Assembly: GCF_030348945.1 (NCBI RefSeq)
Contig: NZ_JAUCEN010000002.1
Location: 1,736,001-1,800,000 of the forward strand
Reading direction: 5' to 3'
Source of the DNA: Peribacillus sp. ACCC06369
GTDB lineage: Bacteria; Bacillota; Bacilli; Bacillales; DSM-1321
DNA: 64,000 nt
Shown here: positions 45,745 through 55,264 of the stretch, piece after piece
Layout: each line of letters opens with the position of its first letter
Numbering within the stretch: position 1 is the first letter of the stretch
The notes under the pieces: model-generated
Told to the model about the DNA's origin: nothing
The model's database searches: none
What the model saw: the letters and a program-made list of their open reading frames with translations, nothing else
Position numbers and translations under genes: made by a program

Positions 45745-46452
45745 ATGTATAAAATCTTATTGATTGAAGATGATGTCAAAATAGCTGGAATCTTGGTCAA
45801 TTATATAAAAAGGTATGGATATGAGGTTTTTGAAGTTAAGCAATTGGACAAAGTATTTGCGGAGTTCCAGGAGATAAGGCCAGATTTGGTTTTATTGGAT
45901 ATCAATCTGCCATATTATGATGGTTTCCATTGGTGCCGACTAATAAGGACGGTTTCAAAGGTTCCCATCATATTTATCTCTGCAAGGACAGATGAAATGA
46001 ACCAAGTCATGGCCATTGAATATGGGGGAGATGATTATTTAACAAAACCGTTTCATTTGGAAGTGGTACTAGCGAAAATAAAGAGCGTCCTACGCAGGGT
46101 TTATGGTGAATATGCTGAAATATCTTCATTCCAACAACAAGTAAAGGAAATGGATGGATTAACGCTTTATACGGAAAAAGCGATGATCGAATATCAACAC
46201 AATCAGGTAACGTTAACTCAAAATGAGTTGAAATTATTGAGTTGTTTACTACGACAGTATGACACCATTGTCTCGCGTGAAGATTTACTTGAAGCACTTT
46301 GGAATGATGATTCATTTGTTGATGACAATACTTTGACTGTCAATGTCACTAGAGTGAGGAGAAAACTTGAGGATATTGGCGTAACGCATGCCATAACAAC
46401 CAGCAGGGGAAAAGGATATCGACTAAAAATAGTGCAAGGTGAAGAAAAGTGA
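45745..46452 (+). CDS. Bce-type response regulator (OmpR family)
   Basis: A 235-residue regulator with a receiver domain (IEDD acidic pocket, phospho-Asp in LLDINLPYYDG, Lys in YLTKPF) and a winged-helix DNA-binding domain (VTRVRRKL near the end). The ATG at 45745 follows AAGAGGTG. It overlaps the kinase gene by 4 bases. With the genes that follow it forms a complete BceRS-AB-like set for sensing and resisting peptide antibiotics. Confidence 0.9.
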   Translation: MYKILLIEDDVKIAGILVNYIKRYGYEVFEVKQLDKVFAEFQEIRPDLVLLDINLPYYDGFHWCRLIRTVSKVPIIFISARTDEMNQVMAIEYGGDDYLTKPFHLEVVLAKIKSVLRRVYGEYAEISSFQQQVKEMDGLTLYTEKAMIEYQHNQVTLTQNELKLLSCLLRQYDTIVSREDLLEALWNDDSFVDDNTLTVNVTRVRRKLEDIGVTHAITTSRGKGYRLKIVQGEEK

Positions 46453-47510
46453 AGCTAAAATCCTACATTAAAGACCGTCTTTATTTTATATTTTATACTG
46501 TTCTATTGGGAAGCCTGCTTATTATTGCTTATGCATTAGCCGTTTTGGAAGCGGGAAATCAGATATCGATTTCCAATATCATCTATTTATTTATTCTCGC
46601 GTTGTTTTTGATGTTACTATTTTTAGCGATAGATTACATAAGGCATTACCGTTTTCTTAATCAGTTAGTAAGGATGAAGCAAGAACCGAGCTTGACGTTT
46701 GAATATGTCGAAGCCTTTAGGGATCCCCTGTCAAATGAACAAAAATTGTGGATTGAGCTTTTTCAACAAATGAACCAGGCTACGATAGAACAATTACAAG
46801 AACAGATCAATCAGAAGGAGCAATATGAACTGTTGATTCACCAATGGGTACATCAAATGAAGACACCTGTTTCCGTCATTTCTTTACTGGTTCAAGAAGG
46901 GAAAAGGACATTTTCGAATGAGTCGATGAAGGATTATCTTAAAGAGATTGAAGAAGAAAATGATCGTTTTCGTAGAGGGCTGGAAATTATCTTGCATGGA
47001 GCAAGGCTGCAGCGTTTTTCAGAGGATGTAAAATCGGAGCGGGTTGACTTGATTAATCTAGTCAAGCAAGTGATTAACGAGGAAAAGAAACAGTTCATCA
47101 AACGGTTCATTTATCCTAGACTTGACACGGAGCATGAGAATTTATATGTGCATTCGGATCGTAAGTGGCTTCACTTTGCCATTAGTCAGGTGGTCTTTAA
47201 TGCACTGAAGTATTCAAGGCAGGGAGAGCATGACAGCATAACATTCAACATTGTTGAAAAAAAGTCAGAGGTTTTACTTAGGATAACGGATCAGGGCATT
47301 GGAATTGTCCCACATGATGTAAAACGAGTGTTTGATCCATTTTTTACAGGAGAGAACGGGCGGGCCCAACAAGAGTCAACTGGAATGGGACTATATCTAG
47401 TGAAGGAAATCGTTAACAGACTTGGGCATGGGATTACCATACAATCGACTGTATCCGAAGGGACTACAGTGGAGTTTCTCTTTAATACAAATACCTTATA
47501 TGAAAGGTGA
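46449..47510 (+). CDS. Bce-type intramembrane-sensing histidine kinase
   Basis: A 353-residue kinase with two membrane helices (about 13-32 and 42-62) and almost no outside loop, the mark of kinases that sense through their partner ABC transporter. The phospho-acceptor His is in HQWVHQMKTPVSVIS. The ATP-binding domain has DQGIGI and GMGLYLVKEI. Starts at GTG. A short gap with a dyad separates it from the transporter genes it should regulate. Confidence 0.9.
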   Translation: MKLKSYIKDRLYFIFYTVLLGSLLIIAYALAVLEAGNQISISNIIYLFILALFLMLLFLAIDYIRHYRFLNQLVRMKQEPSLTFEYVEAFRDPLSNEQKLWIELFQQMNQATIEQLQEQINQKEQYELLIHQWVHQMKTPVSVISLLVQEGKRTFSNESMKDYLKEIEEENDRFRRGLEIILHGARLQRFSEDVKSERVDLINLVKQVINEEKKQFIKRFIYPRLDTEHENLYVHSDRKWLHFAISQVVFNALKYSRQGEHDSITFNIVEKKSEVLLRITDQGIGIVPHDVKRVFDPFFTGENGRAQQESTGMGLYLVKEIVNRLGHGITIQSTVSEGTTVEFLFNTNTLYER

Positions 47511-47552
47511 CAAAATTGTAAGGCTGTTAAGCGGTTATGTAATAAACTTCGA

Positions 47553-47581
47553 TGGGAGCCTCCCACTATATTCATTATACT
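47553..47581 (+). promoter_or_regulatory. Possible response-regulator site and promoter of the Bce-type transporter
   Basis: A perfect dyad TGGGAG-C-CTCCCA (47553-47565) takes the place of a -35 ahead of TATACT (47576-47581). A missing -35 with an activator dyad suits a regulator-dependent promoter, but the sequence is not a known Bce box. Confidence 0.35.
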
Positions 47582-47607
47582 TGTGGTAAGAAAGGGAGGT
47601 ATGCAGG

Positions 47608-48384
47608 ATGTCGATTTTAAAAGCGGAGCAATTATCCAAAACTTATTTTCAAAAGCAGGGGAATTTATTTCATAAAGCGTTAGATAATTTCACCATGAAT
47701 GTACAGAAAGGGGAATTTGTCGGAGTGATGGGTCCATCGGGCAGCGGGAAAACCACTCTGCTTAATTTAATGGCCACGATTGATAAGCCCACCACCGGGA
47801 AAGTCATTCTAAATGATCAAAATCCTAATGAATTAAAAAATCAGGACCTGGCTTTGTTTCGAAGGAGGGAGATTGGATTTGTTTTTCAAGACTTTAATCT
47901 TCTTGATACACTTACCGTTCGCGAAAATATCCTCCTTCCTTTAGCGTTAGATCATTATAAACTCGATGAAATGGAAAATAGGGTAAATCAGTTGGCACAC
48001 CTTCTGGGGATTGAAGGGATTTTAGAAAAACGGACTTTTGAAATATCCGGAGGTCAGCAGCAACGAACGTCGTGTGCAAGAGCGATGATTCATGAACCAT
48101 CCATTATTTTAGCAGATGAACCTACAGGTAATTTGGATTCCAAGTCTGCCAAGCAGGTAATGGATACCCTCACGACACTCCAGGAGAAAAAGGGAGCAAC
48201 AATCCTCATGGTCACTCATGACCCGACTGCCGCCAGTTTCTGTGACCGGGTTTTATTCATAAAGGATGGCAAGTTCTTTTCGGAGGTTCATAATGGAGGG
48301 GAAATACAGAGCTTCTATCATAGGATTTTAGATACGTTAAGTGTTTTGGGAGGAGTCTATCATGAACATTCGACTTCTCGCTAA
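47608..48384 (+). CDS. Bce-type ABC transporter, ATP-binding protein
   Basis: A 258-residue ATPase of the peptide-antibiotic resistance class. Walker A GPSGSGKTT, signature ISGGQQQR and Walker B LADEPTGNLDS are intact. GGGAGG stands before the ATG. Its end overlaps the permease gene by 23 bases. Confidence 0.92.
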   Translation: MSILKAEQLSKTYFQKQGNLFHKALDNFTMNVQKGEFVGVMGPSGSGKTTLLNLMATIDKPTTGKVILNDQNPNELKNQDLALFRRREIGFVFQDFNLLDTLTVRENILLPLALDHYKLDEMENRVNQLAHLLGIEGILEKRTFEISGGQQQRTSCARAMIHEPSIILADEPTGNLDSKSAKQVMDTLTTLQEKKGATILMVTHDPTAASFCDRVLFIKDGKFFSEVHNGGEIQSFYHRILDTLSVLGGVYHEHSTSR

Positions 48385-50302
48385 GAGAAACATCCAAGGA
48401 AATGCCCAACGTTATCTTGCTTATTTTTTCAGTATCGTACTTTCCGTCTCAATCTTTTTTATTTATGCATCATTTATCTTTCATCCTGATGTGGTCCATA
48501 CTAATATCCCTGGGGGAAAGCTTATTAGTAAGGGGCTCATTGCTGCTGAAATTGTGATCATCATATTTTCGGTTTTCTTTATAGCTTATTCGAATGCCGC
48601 ATTTTTACAGCCGCGAAAAAAAGAGTTTGGTTTGCTCACACTACTTGGAATGTCCAAATCCCAACTTAGAAAACTGATTTACCTGGAGCAAACGATCGTT
48701 TCCCTCATATCAATCATGATTGGGGTAGGATTGGGGTTTTTGTTCTCAAAGTTATTCTTAATGACAGTTTCTTGGTTATTGGCTGTAGAACAACCATTAT
48801 CGTTTGTCTTTGTCCCTAAGGCCTTCATATATACGATTGTTGGTTTCATTTTATTATTTCAGCTATTATCGCTACTTTCATTGTTTTACATTGGAAATGC
48901 AGAAGTGGTCGATTTACTAAAAGATAAACAAAAACCAAAAAAGACGCCCATTGTTTCAAAGTGGTTAATTGCACTATCAGTTGTTTGCTTAAGCATTTCT
49001 TATTATTTGGCAGTCACGATGTCAATGAACAATTCATATATTCGGGTATTGCCCATTTTAATATTCATACTGATCGGAACCTATTTTTTATTCAGTCAAA
49101 GTATTGTCGCTCTATGCAGAAGGCTTTATCAGAAGAAGAAAAGCTTGTACAATGGAACGAATTTAATTAACCAAACAAACCTGATATTTAATATTAAGGA
49201 TTATTCCAGGTTATTCTTTTTAACCTCGATCATTACGGCCGTCATTTTGACAGCTGCAGGAACACTTTTCATGTTCAGTGCAGATTTAAAGAAGCAAGGG
49301 GTGGATAACATTCCACAATCAATTGGCTGGGTTGAAAATGACGCTTCCATCTATTCCGTCATTGAACCATCCGAAGTAGAGAAAACTTTAAAGGAAGATG
49401 GATTCAAGATCCTTTACAAAGTAAATATGACAGGTGTGCCCATCACTCACATGCTTCCCCATATGAGAACGGGAGAACCCAGTGAAAATAGGTCATTATT
49501 AATCTCGGAAAGTGATTATAACAAAGCGGCAACTTTGCGAAAATTAGATTCCGCAAAGTTATCTGGAAAAGAAGCGTTATACGTTTTTCCTTATGGAGGG
49601 GGACTGGATTATCAATTCGTCCAAAATGGCGAACAAAAGGAGCTTCACTATGGTAAACAAATCATACGGGTTACAATGGCGGGTCAGCGCAATCATTCCA
49701 TAATCGCTCCCATCAAATCAGCAACCACCCTGATGGTGGTCGATGATCAGCTGTATAATGAAATAACTGCTGATATGCCTTTAAAAGAGATGGTAAGAGT
49801 ACGCGGGTACGAAGTGAAAGATTGGGAAGAATCGATGGAAACCTCTGGGGAAATCGAAAAAATGTCTAACAATCCTGACCATCAATTGCAAACAAGAGCA
49901 CCTATTTATCATAAAATGAAACAAGGTAGCATATTGATCTTATTTATCGGTTTGTTTGTCAGTTTATTATTCTTTATCGTCCAAGGAAGCATGATGTACC
50001 TGCGAGTTTTTACGAATTTAGAAGATAAGAAGATCCAAATTCATGCCCTTCATCGATTGGGTCTAACAAAAAAAGAAATACAGCAAATTTTAAGTGCGGA
50101 AATACGCATCCTCTTTTTCGCTCCTTTTGTGATAGGGATGATGCATGCCATAGTTGCCTACGTGGCATTAAGCAATTTATTGGGCTCCAATTTGTTTGGT
50201 TATTCGGCCATGGTCATCGCTACGTATTTTCTTCTTCAACTGCTATATTATCAAGTAACTAAAAAAATGTATGAGCGGGCAGTCATCAATTCGATTAAAT
50301 AA
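48362..50302 (+). CDS. Bce-type ABC transporter permease
   Basis: A 646-residue FtsX-like permease with the ten-helix plan of BceB. One helix is at the N terminus, and a large outside domain (about residues 300-520) between helices seven and eight binds the peptide or its lipid II-cycle complex. The ATG at 48362 follows GGGAGG within the ATPase gene. The frame from 48341 precedes that site. It both detoxifies the drug and signals its own activity to the kinase. Confidence 0.9.
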   Translation: MNIRLLAKRNIQGNAQRYLAYFFSIVLSVSIFFIYASFIFHPDVVHTNIPGGKLISKGLIAAEIVIIIFSVFFIAYSNAAFLQPRKKEFGLLTLLGMSKSQLRKLIYLEQTIVSLISIMIGVGLGFLFSKLFLMTVSWLLAVEQPLSFVFVPKAFIYTIVGFILLFQLLSLLSLFYIGNAEVVDLLKDKQKPKKTPIVSKWLIALSVVCLSISYYLAVTMSMNNSYIRVLPILIFILIGTYFLFSQSIVALCRRLYQKKKSLYNGTNLINQTNLIFNIKDYSRLFFLTSIITAVILTAAGTLFMFSADLKKQGVDNIPQSIGWVENDASIYSVIEPSEVEKTLKEDGFKILYKVNMTGVPITHMLPHMRTGEPSENRSLLISESDYNKAATLRKLDSAKLSGKEALYVFPYGGGLDYQFVQNGEQKELHYGKQIIRVTMAGQRNHSIIAPIKSATTLMVVDDQLYNEITADMPLKEMVRVRGYEVKDWEESMETSGEIEKMSNNPDHQLQTRAPIYHKMKQGSILILFIGLFVSLLFFIVQGSMMYLRVFTNLEDKKIQIHALHRLGLTKKEIQQILSAEIRILFFAPFVIGMMHAIVAYVALSNLLGSNLFGYSAMVIATYFLLQLLYYQVTKKMYERAVINSIK

Positions 50303-50309
50303 AGCTATC

Positions 50310-50346
50310 AAAATGGAATCAGGGGATAATCTTCTGATTCCATTTT
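50310..50346 (+). terminator. Rho-independent terminator after the Bce-type operon
   Basis: A perfect 13-bp stem, 50310-50322 with 50334-50346, with a T-rich arm. Confidence 0.85.
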
Positions 50347-50878
50347 TCATTAAAAGGAAAACTTCTCTTTTGAATTGGCGTTTCCCTTAATGATAAATCA
50401 GTTAATATGTACTATTGAAAGAGAGTAATCCGATTTTTCTTGCACCTGAATATGAAAAATGTAAATTTTGGTGTGATTTTACTGATGGCACCTCTAGATT
50501 CTTGTAATATTTTCATATAAAGGGTAAAATTATTTATTTCATGAGGAAATATCGAGTTCGACGACTTTTGATTTTTCATATTCTCATATGAAATTATATT
50601 AATATAATAAACTATATAGGTAAAAAAAATGTTTTATTTGAAATATTTAGTATTGGATTTAATGTAGATTAAAATTTAAAAAGTTATAGGATCAAAAAAG
50701 TGGCGAAACTATCAAAAAAGAAGTGGGTAATCTGTTAATTACTTGATTAATTATAGTATGATATGCCTGCAGTTATGGAGAATATTAGATTTTTCTCTAT
50801 TTCTTTGTCCCTTTATATAGTAAACTCAAAATAGGTTCGTTAACTTTTAGCTGCTAGAGATGAGGTAAGTTTAATCCT
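50347..50878 (+). other. A+T-rich gap before the orphan kinase
   Basis: No gene or clear promoter. Several palindromic AT stretches (for example around 50575-50600, TTTTTCATATTCTCATATGAAA) are seen. Confidence 0.35.
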
Positions 50879-52201
50879 ATGAAAAATAAAAAGTTAAGGG
50901 CATTTCTTTATTTGAGTATTCTTTTATTAATTGTTTTCATTCTTCTAAATATGCTTTCTACATATTTAAGCATTAAAAATTCTGTGCAAAAATCCGTTGC
51001 TAATCAAAACTTGGTAGCTGCTAGATCTATTGCCGACTCAATGGATGTAGAGGCCTATCAGCGATTTCTTAATAACCAAGTAAAGAGCCGGGAATATAGG
51101 GATATAAAAGCTTACTTAGAGGATGCCCGTGAAAAAATAGGTGCATTATATGTTTATACAATCATGGTTGATAACCCGAAAGTATCCAAAGCCATGATTA
51201 CTGGATTTTCTAAAGATCATAAAGGCGATTTTCCTATCGGCGGCGTATGTACTGTTCCTTCGGAGCAGGTCAAACAGGCGTATGAAGGCAAAAGCTTTAT
51301 TACCGGGATTCTGGAAGATCCCGAATATGGGGAGTATTTGACTGTGGGTGTGCCAATGAAAAATCAAGATGGCACCATTATTGGTTTTTTGGGCATTGAT
51401 GTGAGCGCAGAAGATATTAATGCCATTAACGGAAAGGTATTGAAAAGCAGCATTGCCATCCTTGTATATAATGGGGGATTTGTTATCATGTTGCTGGTTA
51501 CCTTTTTTGTCCTTCAAAAATGGTATCAAAAAGAACTGACACGTGAAGTCGGGGATACGGAAGATACGTATCATTCGGAATTTCAATCGCTCATTGCTTC
51601 AGTCCGCTCATTAAGGCATGATTTTTCCAATCATATTCAGGTGATACATGGACTGCTTAAATTAGAGGAGAACTCAAAAGCGCTCGATTATTTAACTGGC
51701 CTTTCAAAAGAAGTGCATTCGATTGAATCAATGAAATTGGATGTGATACATCCGGGCTTATCTGTCCTGTTAGAGACGAAAAGGCTCTCGGCCCAGAATT
51801 ATAACATCGATATTGAGATTGATGTTTCACACAAATCCTTCAATCGGGTCAAAACAATCGACTTGATTAAACTATTATCGAATGTCATCGATAATGCTAT
51901 CGAGGCAACGATTGAATTGCCAGAGCATGAACGCCGAATGAATATTGCCTGCAAAGCTGATGATGAAAAGTATACGTTTATGGTCACTAATACCGGACCG
52001 ATGATTTCCGAATTAGATCAGGAGAACATATTCGCCAGCGGATTTTCTACCAAAAAGGCACAAAAGGGAAAAATACGCGGACAAGGATTGTTCATCGTTA
52101 AAGACTTGGTTAACAGATATGATGGAGAGATTCATGTAAAATCCACTGAAAAAGAAACGACCGTTACGATGATGATACCTGTAAATGGAAGAATGGGCTG
52201 A
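50879..52201 (+). CDS. Orphan sensor histidine kinase (GHKL, RHDFxNH type)
   Basis: A 440-residue kinase: membrane helix about 7-29, an outside sensor domain about 30-185 with a PAS/Cache-like end (GEYLTVGVPMKNQDGTIIGFLGID), a second helix about 192-212, then a kinase core. The acceptor His is H247 in LRHDFSNHIQVIHGLL, the type used by NatK/LytS- and Spo0B-like kinases. The ATP-binding part has DNAIEA and GQGLFIVKDLV. No response regulator is adjacent, and a terminator follows directly. Possible targets are a distant regulator or a phosphorelay (inference). Confidence 0.8.
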   Translation: MKNKKLRAFLYLSILLLIVFILLNMLSTYLSIKNSVQKSVANQNLVAARSIADSMDVEAYQRFLNNQVKSREYRDIKAYLEDAREKIGALYVYTIMVDNPKVSKAMITGFSKDHKGDFPIGGVCTVPSEQVKQAYEGKSFITGILEDPEYGEYLTVGVPMKNQDGTIIGFLGIDVSAEDINAINGKVLKSSIAILVYNGGFVIMLLVTFFVLQKWYQKELTREVGDTEDTYHSEFQSLIASVRSLRHDFSNHIQVIHGLLKLEENSKALDYLTGLSKEVHSIESMKLDVIHPGLSVLLETKRLSAQNYNIDIEIDVSHKSFNRVKTIDLIKLLSNVIDNAIEATIELPEHERRMNIACKADDEKYTFMVTNTGPMISELDQENIFASGFSTKKAQKGKIRGQGLFIVKDLVNRYDGEIHVKSTEKETTVTMMIPVNGRMG

Positions 52202-52232
52202 ACGGATAATCAAAGGGAAGCAGAATATTGAT

Positions 52233-52278
52233 AAAAAAGGTATGATTCCTCAAAAAAAGAAGGAATCATACTTTTTTT
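52233..52278 (+). terminator. Rho-independent terminator after the orphan kinase
   Basis: An 11-bp core stem, 52240-52250 with 52261-52271, extended by A/T pairs and a T run. Confidence 0.8.
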
Positions 52279-52643
52279 CCGTTCTCGGGATTATATTATG
52301 TATTTCATTTTTTCCTTAATAGGTATCCATACAGAATTTATATTCTCAGCCGGTGTCCTATATCTTGCTAAATGCGTAAATGCAGCTGGGAACTTCATCT
52401 ATATTTTCGGTATGTTATACTCTGGAAATCTAAGACAATAAAGCTGTACTATATGAAAAAAGAAGGCATTACAACCTTTTTAATGGATCAGTATTGAATG
52501 TGAATTAAGTGATTTCAAGATGACGATTAATCCGATAAAAAGGTGAATAAAAGAACCTGAACTGGACATAATGGGTAGATGTTTAGCTGCTTCCATCGGG
52601 ATTATGATAAGATAGGGAAAAAATCATATAAGGCAGTGAGAAT
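52279..52643 (+). other. Gap before miaA
   Basis: No gene supported. The promoter of miaA-hfq should be here; TAAGAT near 52611 is the only -10-like element close to the start. Confidence 0.35.
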
Positions 52644-53627
52644 GTGAAACAACAAAAAGGAAAACTTCTCGTTATCATTGGACCGACTGCTGTTGGCAAG
52701 ACAAAGATGAGCATTGAGATGGCAAAGTTATTTAATGGTGAAATTATCAGCGGAGACTCCATGCAGGTTTATAAAGGGATGGATATTGGGACTGCAAAAA
52801 TCAAGAGGGAAGAAACAGAAGGAATTCCTCATTATTTACTTGATATCAAGGACCCTGATGAACCATTTAGTGCGGCAGAGTTCCAGGAGCGTGCTAATGC
52901 TTGTATCGAGGATATCCAAAGTAGAGGTAAACTCCCTATTATCGTCGGTGGAACAGGATTATACATACAATCGGTCATTTATGATTATCAATTTTCGGAA
53001 GCACCATCCGACCCTGTTTATAGGGAAGGACTCGAAAAACAGGTAAGGGAGATAGGGATCGATCCTGTTTTTGAACAATTACGTAAGGTTGACCCAGAAA
53101 GCGCGAATCGGATTCATCCTAATAATGTAAGAAGGGTGATTAGGGCACTTGAGATTTTTCATTGTACAGGTAAAACGATGAGTGAGCAGCTGAATGAACA
53201 GCCTACAGAATTGAAATATGATACGTGCATCATTGGATTGACAATGGAACGAGAAAAGCTGTACAAACGCATCGATCAACGTGTTGATGGGATGGTAGAA
53301 GAAGGCCTGATTCAAGAGGTGGAGTCATTTCATGAAAAAGGTTTAAGGGATTGCCAATCAATTCAGGCTATAGGCTATAAAGAAATCTATGATTTTTTTG
53401 ATGGAAGAGCTTCATTGGATGAAGCGATTGAAACTTTAAAGCAGAATTCCCGTCGATATGCCAAAAGGCAATTAACTTGGTTTCGAAATAAAATGGATGT
53501 CATTTGGTTTAATATGACCGATTTAGAGGATTTTTCAAAAAAAATACATGAAATATCTGGATTTATAGCAGGAAAGCTTTTCAGTGAAGGCGAATACATA
53601 AATTTAGAGAGAAAAGAGGAGGACTAA
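52644..53627 (+). CDS. miaA: tRNA dimethylallyltransferase
   Basis: A 327-residue enzyme that adds dimethylallyl to A37 of tRNAs reading UNN codons, giving the substrate of MiaB (18.0 kb). The P-loop GPTAVGKT is at residues 12-19. SGDSMQVYKGMDIGTAK and the GGTGLY motif follow. The start is GTG, behind GGCAGTGAG. It lies 3 bases before hfq, as in B. subtilis. Confidence 0.95.
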   Translation: MKQQKGKLLVIIGPTAVGKTKMSIEMAKLFNGEIISGDSMQVYKGMDIGTAKIKREETEGIPHYLLDIKDPDEPFSAAEFQERANACIEDIQSRGKLPIIVGGTGLYIQSVIYDYQFSEAPSDPVYREGLEKQVREIGIDPVFEQLRKVDPESANRIHPNNVRRVIRALEIFHCTGKTMSEQLNEQPTELKYDTCIIGLTMEREKLYKRIDQRVDGMVEEGLIQEVESFHEKGLRDCQSIQAIGYKEIYDFFDGRASLDEAIETLKQNSRRYAKRQLTWFRNKMDVIWFNMTDLEDFSKKIHEISGFIAGKLFSEGEYINLERKEED

Positions 53628-53630
53628 TAC

Positions 53631-53864
53631 ATGAAACAGTCAGTAAATATTCAAGATCAGTTTCTTAATCAATTACGGAAAGATGGTACGTATGTGACGG
53701 TATTTTTATTAAACGGGTTCCAGATTAGGGGACAAGTTAAGGGGTTCGATAATTTTACCGTTTTATTTGAATCGGAGGGCAAACAGCAGTTAGTCTTTAA
53801 ACATGCGATCTCTACATTTGCTCCACAACGTAATGTTCAGATTGATTACGAAGTGAAGGAATAA
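53631..53864 (+). CDS. hfq: RNA chaperone Hfq
   Basis: A 77-residue Sm-like protein that forms a hexamer and binds small RNAs. The Sm1 region ([21 protein letters not shown]) and the Sm2 tag (YKHAIST type, here FKHAIST) are clear. GAGGAGG precedes the ATG. Confidence 0.97.
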   Translation: MKQSVNIQDQFLNQLRKDGTYVTVFLLNGFQIRGQVKGFDNFTVLFESEGKQQLVFKHAISTFAPQRNVQIDYEVKE

Positions 53865-53882
53865 TCATATATATGAATGTGA

Positions 53883-53918
53883 AAAACAGGTTTCGCTTAT
53901 AGCGACCTGTTTTTTTTT
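53883..53918 (+). terminator. Rho-independent terminator after hfq
   Basis: A 9-bp outer stem, 53883-53891 with 53905-53913, with an inner CGCT/AGCG pairing and a long T run. Confidence 0.88.
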
Positions 53919-54271
53919 GCTTGCATTTCTCGGTTCTTTTTCAAAGAATCGATAATTTTACGCACCTGTTTTGAATATATATTAAGGGACGGATTATTTT
54001 CCGGGAAACCGCAGGAAATGACATTCTTCCATATAAATTGATGATCGGGAATGAAACTTGTCGTAAAAAATCCTCCAAGGAAAGAATCCTGTCAGAATAA
54101 GTCGCCGTTTGGAAGGGAATATGGCTAATTATACTGAAATCTTGGGTATTCACGAAAAGATATAATGAAATTCTCCGATGGGATAGTTTTGGCTATGCTA
54201 CATATGCCTATTACCATCATAAATTGAATGAAAATTGTGGAGTCAGGGGCCAAGATGGAGAGGTGAATGCA
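53919..54271 (+). other. Gap between hfq and spoVK
   Basis: No gene supported. The spoVK frame stays open upstream to about 54104 with some coding-like residues (YNEILRWDSFGYATYAYYHH), but it has no good start and precedes the ribosome site. No sporulation promoter was identified with confidence. Confidence 0.35.
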
Positions 54272-55228
54272 TTGGAACAACCGATCCGTATGAAAAATAA
54301 CGGGCAAATCAATATTGTGTTTAATGCTGAAAACAGAAAAGCGCTACAAAAGGATCTGCCGATAAAAGAAATTTTGGTGCAAGAAATCCCCCACCAGCAT
54401 GTGGCGTTGAAAGAAATTGAAGATGAACTGAAATCGCTGGTCGGAATGGAAGAAATGAAACGGATGATTAAAGAAATATATGCCTGGATTTACATCAATA
54501 AACAACGTGAGGCAAAGGGGCTGAAGACTGGCCGACAAGCACTGCATATGATGTTTAAAGGAAATCCCGGAACAGGGAAAACGACGGTTGCACGTTTAAT
54601 CGGAAAGTTGTTTCAAAAAATGAATGTATTATCGAAAGGTCATTTAATTGAAGCGGAGAGAGCAGATTTGGTCGGGGAATACATTGGTCATACTGCCCAA
54701 AAAACAAGGGATTTAATTAAAAAGGCCATTGGAGGGATCTTATTTATTGATGAAGCCTATTCCTTGGGAAGAGGCGGCGAAAAGGATTTTGGTAAAGAAG
54801 CCATAGATACCCTTGTCAAGCATATGGAGGATCGTCAGCATGAATTCATATTGATCCTTGCTGGATATTCGAGGGAAATGGATTATTTCCTCAGTCTTAA
54901 CCCTGGCCTTCATTCTAGATTCCCGCTTGTTGTTGATTTTCCGGATTATACGATCGATCAGTTAATGGAAATAGCCGATCGGATGTTGCAGGAAAGGGAA
55001 TATCTAATGAATCAGGATGCCGAAAGGAAATTAAAAGAACATTTAATCATATTACGATCATTCCGGGGGCCTATTTCATTTTCTAACGGACGTTATATCC
55101 GCAATGTACTTGAAAAGACGATTAGGGCGCAGGCGATGCGGCTTTTACTGGAGGATTCGTTTGAAAAAACCGATTTACTGACGCTTACCAGCCAAGATTT
55201 GATTTTTGAGGATGATGAGAAAGAATGA
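54272..55228 (+). CDS. spoVK: Stage V sporulation protein K (AAA+ ATPase)
   Basis: A 318-residue CbxX/CfqX-type AAA+ ATPase made in the mother cell and needed for spore maturation. Walker A is in KGNPGTGKTTVARLIG, Walker B is ILFIDEAYSLGRGG, and the sensor region is LAGYSREMD. The TTG at 54272 has GGAGAGG 8 bases upstream and gives the length seen in B. subtilis (322 residues). Earlier in-frame starts are possible. Confidence 0.93.
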   Translation: MEQPIRMKNNGQINIVFNAENRKALQKDLPIKEILVQEIPHQHVALKEIEDELKSLVGMEEMKRMIKEIYAWIYINKQREAKGLKTGRQALHMMFKGNPGTGKTTVARLIGKLFQKMNVLSKGHLIEAERADLVGEYIGHTAQKTRDLIKKAIGGILFIDEAYSLGRGGEKDFGKEAIDTLVKHMEDRQHEFILILAGYSREMDYFLSLNPGLHSRFPLVVDFPDYTIDQLMEIADRMLQEREYLMNQDAERKLKEHLIILRSFRGPISFSNGRYIRNVLEKTIRAQAMRLLLEDSFEKTDLLTLTSQDLIFEDDEKE

Positions 55229-55233
55229 CATAG

Positions 55234-55260
55234 AAAAGCCCACCAAGATGGCGGGCTTTT
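55234..55260. terminator. Bidirectional terminator between spoVK and the UPF0126 gene
   Basis: An 11-bp stem with one mismatch, 55234-55244 with 55250-55260, with T/A runs at both ends. Confidence 0.72.
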
Positions 55261-55264
55261 CAAT

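Noticed and set aside
53919..54271. Upstream extension of spoVK as an N-terminal fusion
   Set aside because: Although open, the stretch has no usable start, and the TTG with GGAGAGG gives the normal protein.
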